Assembly: GCF_049306965.1 (NCBI RefSeq)
Contig: NC_133183.1
Span: 18,362,001 to 18,426,000 of the forward strand
Length of the DNA stretch: 64,000 nucleotides
Origin: Danio rerio
Taxonomy: Eukaryota; Chordata; Actinopteri; Cypriniformes; Danionidae
Reading direction: 5' to 3'
This document shows positions 61,205-64,000 of the stretch, piece after piece. The translations under genes were made by a program, and so were the position numbers. Within the stretch, counting starts at the first letter, position 1. Each line of letters starts with the position of its first letter. Under the pieces are notes generated by a model. That model had not been told where the DNA came from and ran no database searches. It saw only the letters and a program-made list of their open reading frames with translations.

Positions 61205-62570
61205 TCAGTTTTCTTTTTCCTCCTCCTCCTCCTCCTCTTCTTCTTTATCTGTTCTTTCTCCTCGACATTTTTTTTCCTCCTCCTTCTCAGCCTCCTTTAT
61301 CACCTCAGCGTCCATTTTCTCGTCCTCCTCTGCCTCCTTAATGCACTCCTCCTTTATAGAGTCCTCTTTTGTAGCATTTTTCCTTGGCCTCCTCCGCCTT
61401 CTCTTTTTTTTCACTTCCTCCTCCTTCTCAGCTTTTTTTATCACCTTAGCGTCCATTTTCTCTTCCTCCTCTGCCACTTTAATGCTCTCCTCCTCCTCTA
61501 TAGAGTCCTCTTTTGTACCACTTTTCCTTGGCCTCCTCCTCCTCTTCTTCTTTACTTACTCCTTTTTCTCAGCCTCCTTTATCACCTCAGCGTCCATTTT
61601 CTCTTCCTCCTCTGCCTCCTTTATGCTCTCCTCCGTCACTTTTATCTCCACCTCCTCCTTTATATTGTCCTCTTTTGTACCACTTTTCCTTGGCCTCCTC
61701 CTCCTCTTCTTCTTCATCTGTTCCTCCTCCTCAACATAACTTTTCTTTTCCTCCTCCTCCTTCTCAGCCTCCTTTATCACCTCAGCATCCATTTTTTCTT
61801 CCTCCTCTGCCTCTTTAATGCTCTCCTCCTCCTTTATAGTGTCCTCTTTTGTACCACTTTTCCTTGGCCACTTCCTCCTCCTCCTTCTCGGCTTCCTTTA
61901 TCACCTCAGCGTCCATTTTCTCTTCCTCCTCTGCCTCCTTTATGCTCTCCTCCGTCACTTTTATCTCCACCTCCTCCTTTATAGTGTCCTCTTTTGTACC
62001 ACTTTTCCTTGGCCTCCTCCTTCTCTTCTTCTTCATCTGTTCCTCCTCCTCAATATTACTTTTCTTTTCCTCCTCCTCCTTCTCAGCCTCCTTTATCACC
62101 TCAGCATCCATTTTTTCTTCCTCCTCTGCCTCTTTAATGCTCTCCTCCTCCTTTATAGTGTCCTCTTTTGTACCACTTTTCCTTGGCCACTTCCTCTTCC
62201 TCCTTCTCGGCTTCCTTTATCACCTCAGAGTCCATTTTCTCTTCCTCCTCTGCCTCCTTTATGCTCTCCTCCGTCACTTTCATCTCCACCTCCTCCTTCA
62301 TAGTGTCCTCTTTTGTACCACTTTTATTTTGGCTCCTCCTCCTCTTCTTCTTCACCTCCTCTTCCTTCTTTTCACCCTCATTTATTTCATCAGCATCCCT
62401 TTTGTTTTCCTCCTTCACCTTTATGTTCTCATCCTCCTCCACCTTCACGTTCTCTTCATCCACCACCTCCATTTCTTTTTCCAGACACCACGCCTTGCAC
62501 AATGATTGGAAAAACGCGCCAGTCTGCTCTTTTTCTTCTTTTTGCTTTTCTTCACATTCGCCTCATCTGT
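61205..62570 (-). pseudogene. Charged-protein gene, fourth copy, repeat-expanded and broken
   Basis: Exon 2 and exon 3 equivalents are fused without an intron: at about 62,502 the frame reads MCKAWCLEKEMEVVDEENVK, joining KMWCL of exon 2 to the acidic repeat of exon 3. Downstream, blocks of the type KKKRRRRPRKSGTKEDTIKE and KMDAEVIKEAEKEEEE repeat several times. The open frame moves through all three phases (62,502-62,134; 62,111-61,815; 61,792-61,556) because the repeat unit is 319 bp, not a multiple of three. No exon 1 equivalent follows at 63,300. It is not able to make the 406-residue protein. Confidence 0.7.
61682..62320 (-). repeat. 319-bp higher-order tandem repeat in the fourth copy
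   Basis: ACTTTTCCTTGGCCTCCTCC at 61,682 recurs at 62,001, and CCTTGGCCACTTCCTC at 61,862 recurs at 62,181, both 319 bp apart. The unit holds two sub-repeats, one with the Lys/Arg block and one without. High similarity between units points to recent expansion. Confidence 0.85.
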
Positions 62571-63568
62571 TAAAAGAGAAATGATTGCACGGTCATTTGA
62601 GAAGAAATTTAAAATATATATTTTTTATTCATCCCTTGTGTAAATCCAAAGTTTTGCTATAGACCATGTTGAGAAATGCAAACAATAACAATGGTCCTAA
62701 TCTATTTCCTGTTTTACATTTTTAATTTCCATAACTTCAGAGAATCAAAAAGGTCCACATATTGATTAATAATGTCATGATAGCTGTATTAACGCGAATA
62801 TACGATTGAATTGCCTGTTGTTACAGTTATGAATTAGTATGATAACAAACAGGAAATGTTCTTTCTGGCCTATAGCATACTTTAACCATGTATTTTTGCA
62901 TGGAATTGTATTATTTTTTCAGGCTCATTGCCATAAAGGGTTTGAGCCTGAAATAATAAAGCGTTTCTATTTTCACTATTTATGCTGTATGGTCCAGAAT
63001 ATGCTCCATACATATGCTCAATTGTCCTATTTTGACTGCTGTGCTATCATAAATGGTGATTATAAACATAAAAAGGCTTTAAGGCCGATGTGACTTCAGC
63101 TAACAATTTTGCCCAATGCTAACAATAATATTTTTCATGAGTCCGAAACATTTTACAAATATCTTTAATTCTAAATCTTGGACCTTATTCTTGAAGCAAA
63201 GAAATACAAATTATAAAACGTAAAACATTATCTTCACTAATCTCAAAACTCTTCAAATGAGTAAAATTAAATTTCAGTAGATTTTGAGTTAACTACACTA
63301 ATTTGATAAAGTTGGCTGTTGTGTTTTACAGTGTAGTATTAATAGTGGTAATATTGTTGTTGTTATCATCACTATTGTTTAGTTTTAATATTTTTTCATT
63401 TAGATAGCCAAATTCAGACTGAGGAAGGTTGAATGTATTGGCCAGTTTGTTATTTGCTAATAAATGACAATAAGCTACGGTTTTTAAAACAGATTACTAT
63501 TTCTTTTTCGAAAGATTGATGATGTAATAAATTTGTGTTTTAAAAATAAGTAAAAAATATAATAATTA

Positions 63569-63572
<4 letters not shown>

Positions 63573-63613
<41 letters not shown>
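63573..63613. repeat. (TA)n microsatellite
   Basis: About 40 bp of alternating TA. Confidence 0.95.
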
Positions 63614-63616
<3 letters not shown>

Positions 63617-63618
<2 letters not shown>

Positions 63619-64000
63619 CTGCCCTCACTCCTGCGTCTCTCTTCCCAAAGTTAGACAGACAGATAAACTCTTTCCAACACGTGAGATTGTGGGAGAATGC
63701 TGCTTTATTCCATGCCACATTGAAATTGTTGAAACAGAGTGAAACTATCTAAAAACATGTACATAAAATGAGCTATAGTTATCTGTGTACATAACAATAA
63801 TATCTGAGATAGAATATAAACACAAACAGATAATAAACTTACAGACAATGCTTCAGATGATCACAGGATGAGTGGATCGTAAGTGTCTTCATGTATGGTG
63901 TTCTTTTTAAATTAGGCAAAATAACTGATCTGTCAGAATGTTTCTGTGGCAACAACAATTTGAAGAAGCTAAATGAATAGGCATCATACCTATAAATAGG
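63617..64000 (-). mobile_element. Possible LTR (retrovirus-like fossil), cut by the window end
   Basis: The sequence begins TGTTCTGCCCTC after the TA tract. On the minus strand it has TATTTATAGG near 63,990 and AATAAAGCAGC near 63,705, the order of an LTR, and it would end in GGCAGAACA. The other boundary and any duplication are outside the window, so this is only a suggestion. Confidence 0.3.

Larger units (their letters stand above)
61094..63300. repeat. Charged-protein-gene duplicon, copy 4, right part
   Basis: Continues the match after the LINE. Intron landmarks such as GGGTTTGAGCCTGAAATAAT (about 62,938) and CTATTTTGACTGCTGTGCTA (about 63,030) are present. The match stops at TTTCAGTAGATTTTGAG, about 25 bp before the exon 1 equivalent would start. 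From 63,300 to 63,570 I see no gene. Confidence 0.85.

Noticed and set aside
63617-64000. Confident call of a full LTR element at the window end
   Set aside because: Only one boundary and the motif order are visible; kept as a low-confidence feature.

Overview
The window looks like teleost genomic DNA, almost certainly zebrafish (Danio rerio) or a very close danionin. It is AT-rich and full of microsatellites, and it carries DANA-type tRNA-derived SINEs, a Tc1 element, many short TIR elements (including the family starting CAGTTGAAGTC) and an L1-clade LINE. The host genes have vertebrate intron/exon structure. There are no prokaryotic features.

The main structure is a tandem segmental duplication. 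Unit A (1 to about 23,771, cut by the window start) and unit B (about 35,045 to 49,205) run in the same direction and differ by roughly 1-2% wherever I compared them by eye. Each unit holds, left to right: a truncated Tc1 element; a broken multi-exon gene of unrecognised family with a solo LTR in it; a minus-strand three-exon gene for a 406-residue protein of alternating Glu-rich and Lys/Arg-rich blocks; and 3' exons of a calreticulin-like gene (minus strand). Unit A alone carries three further insertions with clean empty sites in unit B: a 2.4 kb element with TTCCAGAAAGC termini, a 5.3 kb element with CCCAGATAGCA termini (with a hAT and a Tc1-type MITE nested inside), and a TTAA-flanked piggyBac-like element with a hAT nested inside.

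Between the units (24-34 kb) the calreticulin-like gene continues as exons 6 to 3. It then runs directly into a UIM-coding scrap and separate 5' exons of eps15l1 (start codon, an EH domain). These look like the remains of two neighbouring genes collapsed together by deletion. A third, truncated copy of the charged-protein gene follows (30.2-32.8 kb), then the left part of the Tc1 that starts unit B.

Right of unit B are a 95-bp-period minisatellite (49.4-50.05 kb), a TATA-bearing first-exon pair of an unidentified secreted or membrane protein on the minus strand (52.26-52.9 kb), and spliced-looking non-coding exons on the plus strand (54.4-55.1 kb). Next comes a fourth copy of the charged-protein gene (55.2-63.3 kb), split by a 5.26 kb LINE and internally expanded as a 319-bp repeat. 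The window ends in what may be part of an LTR.

The best candidate for something undescribed is the charged (polyampholyte) gene family. Two copies have exons that join in frame over 1,221 nt with matching phases, a poly(A) signal just after the stop, and internal in-frame 48-bp repeats. The other two copies show stages of decay and repeat expansion.
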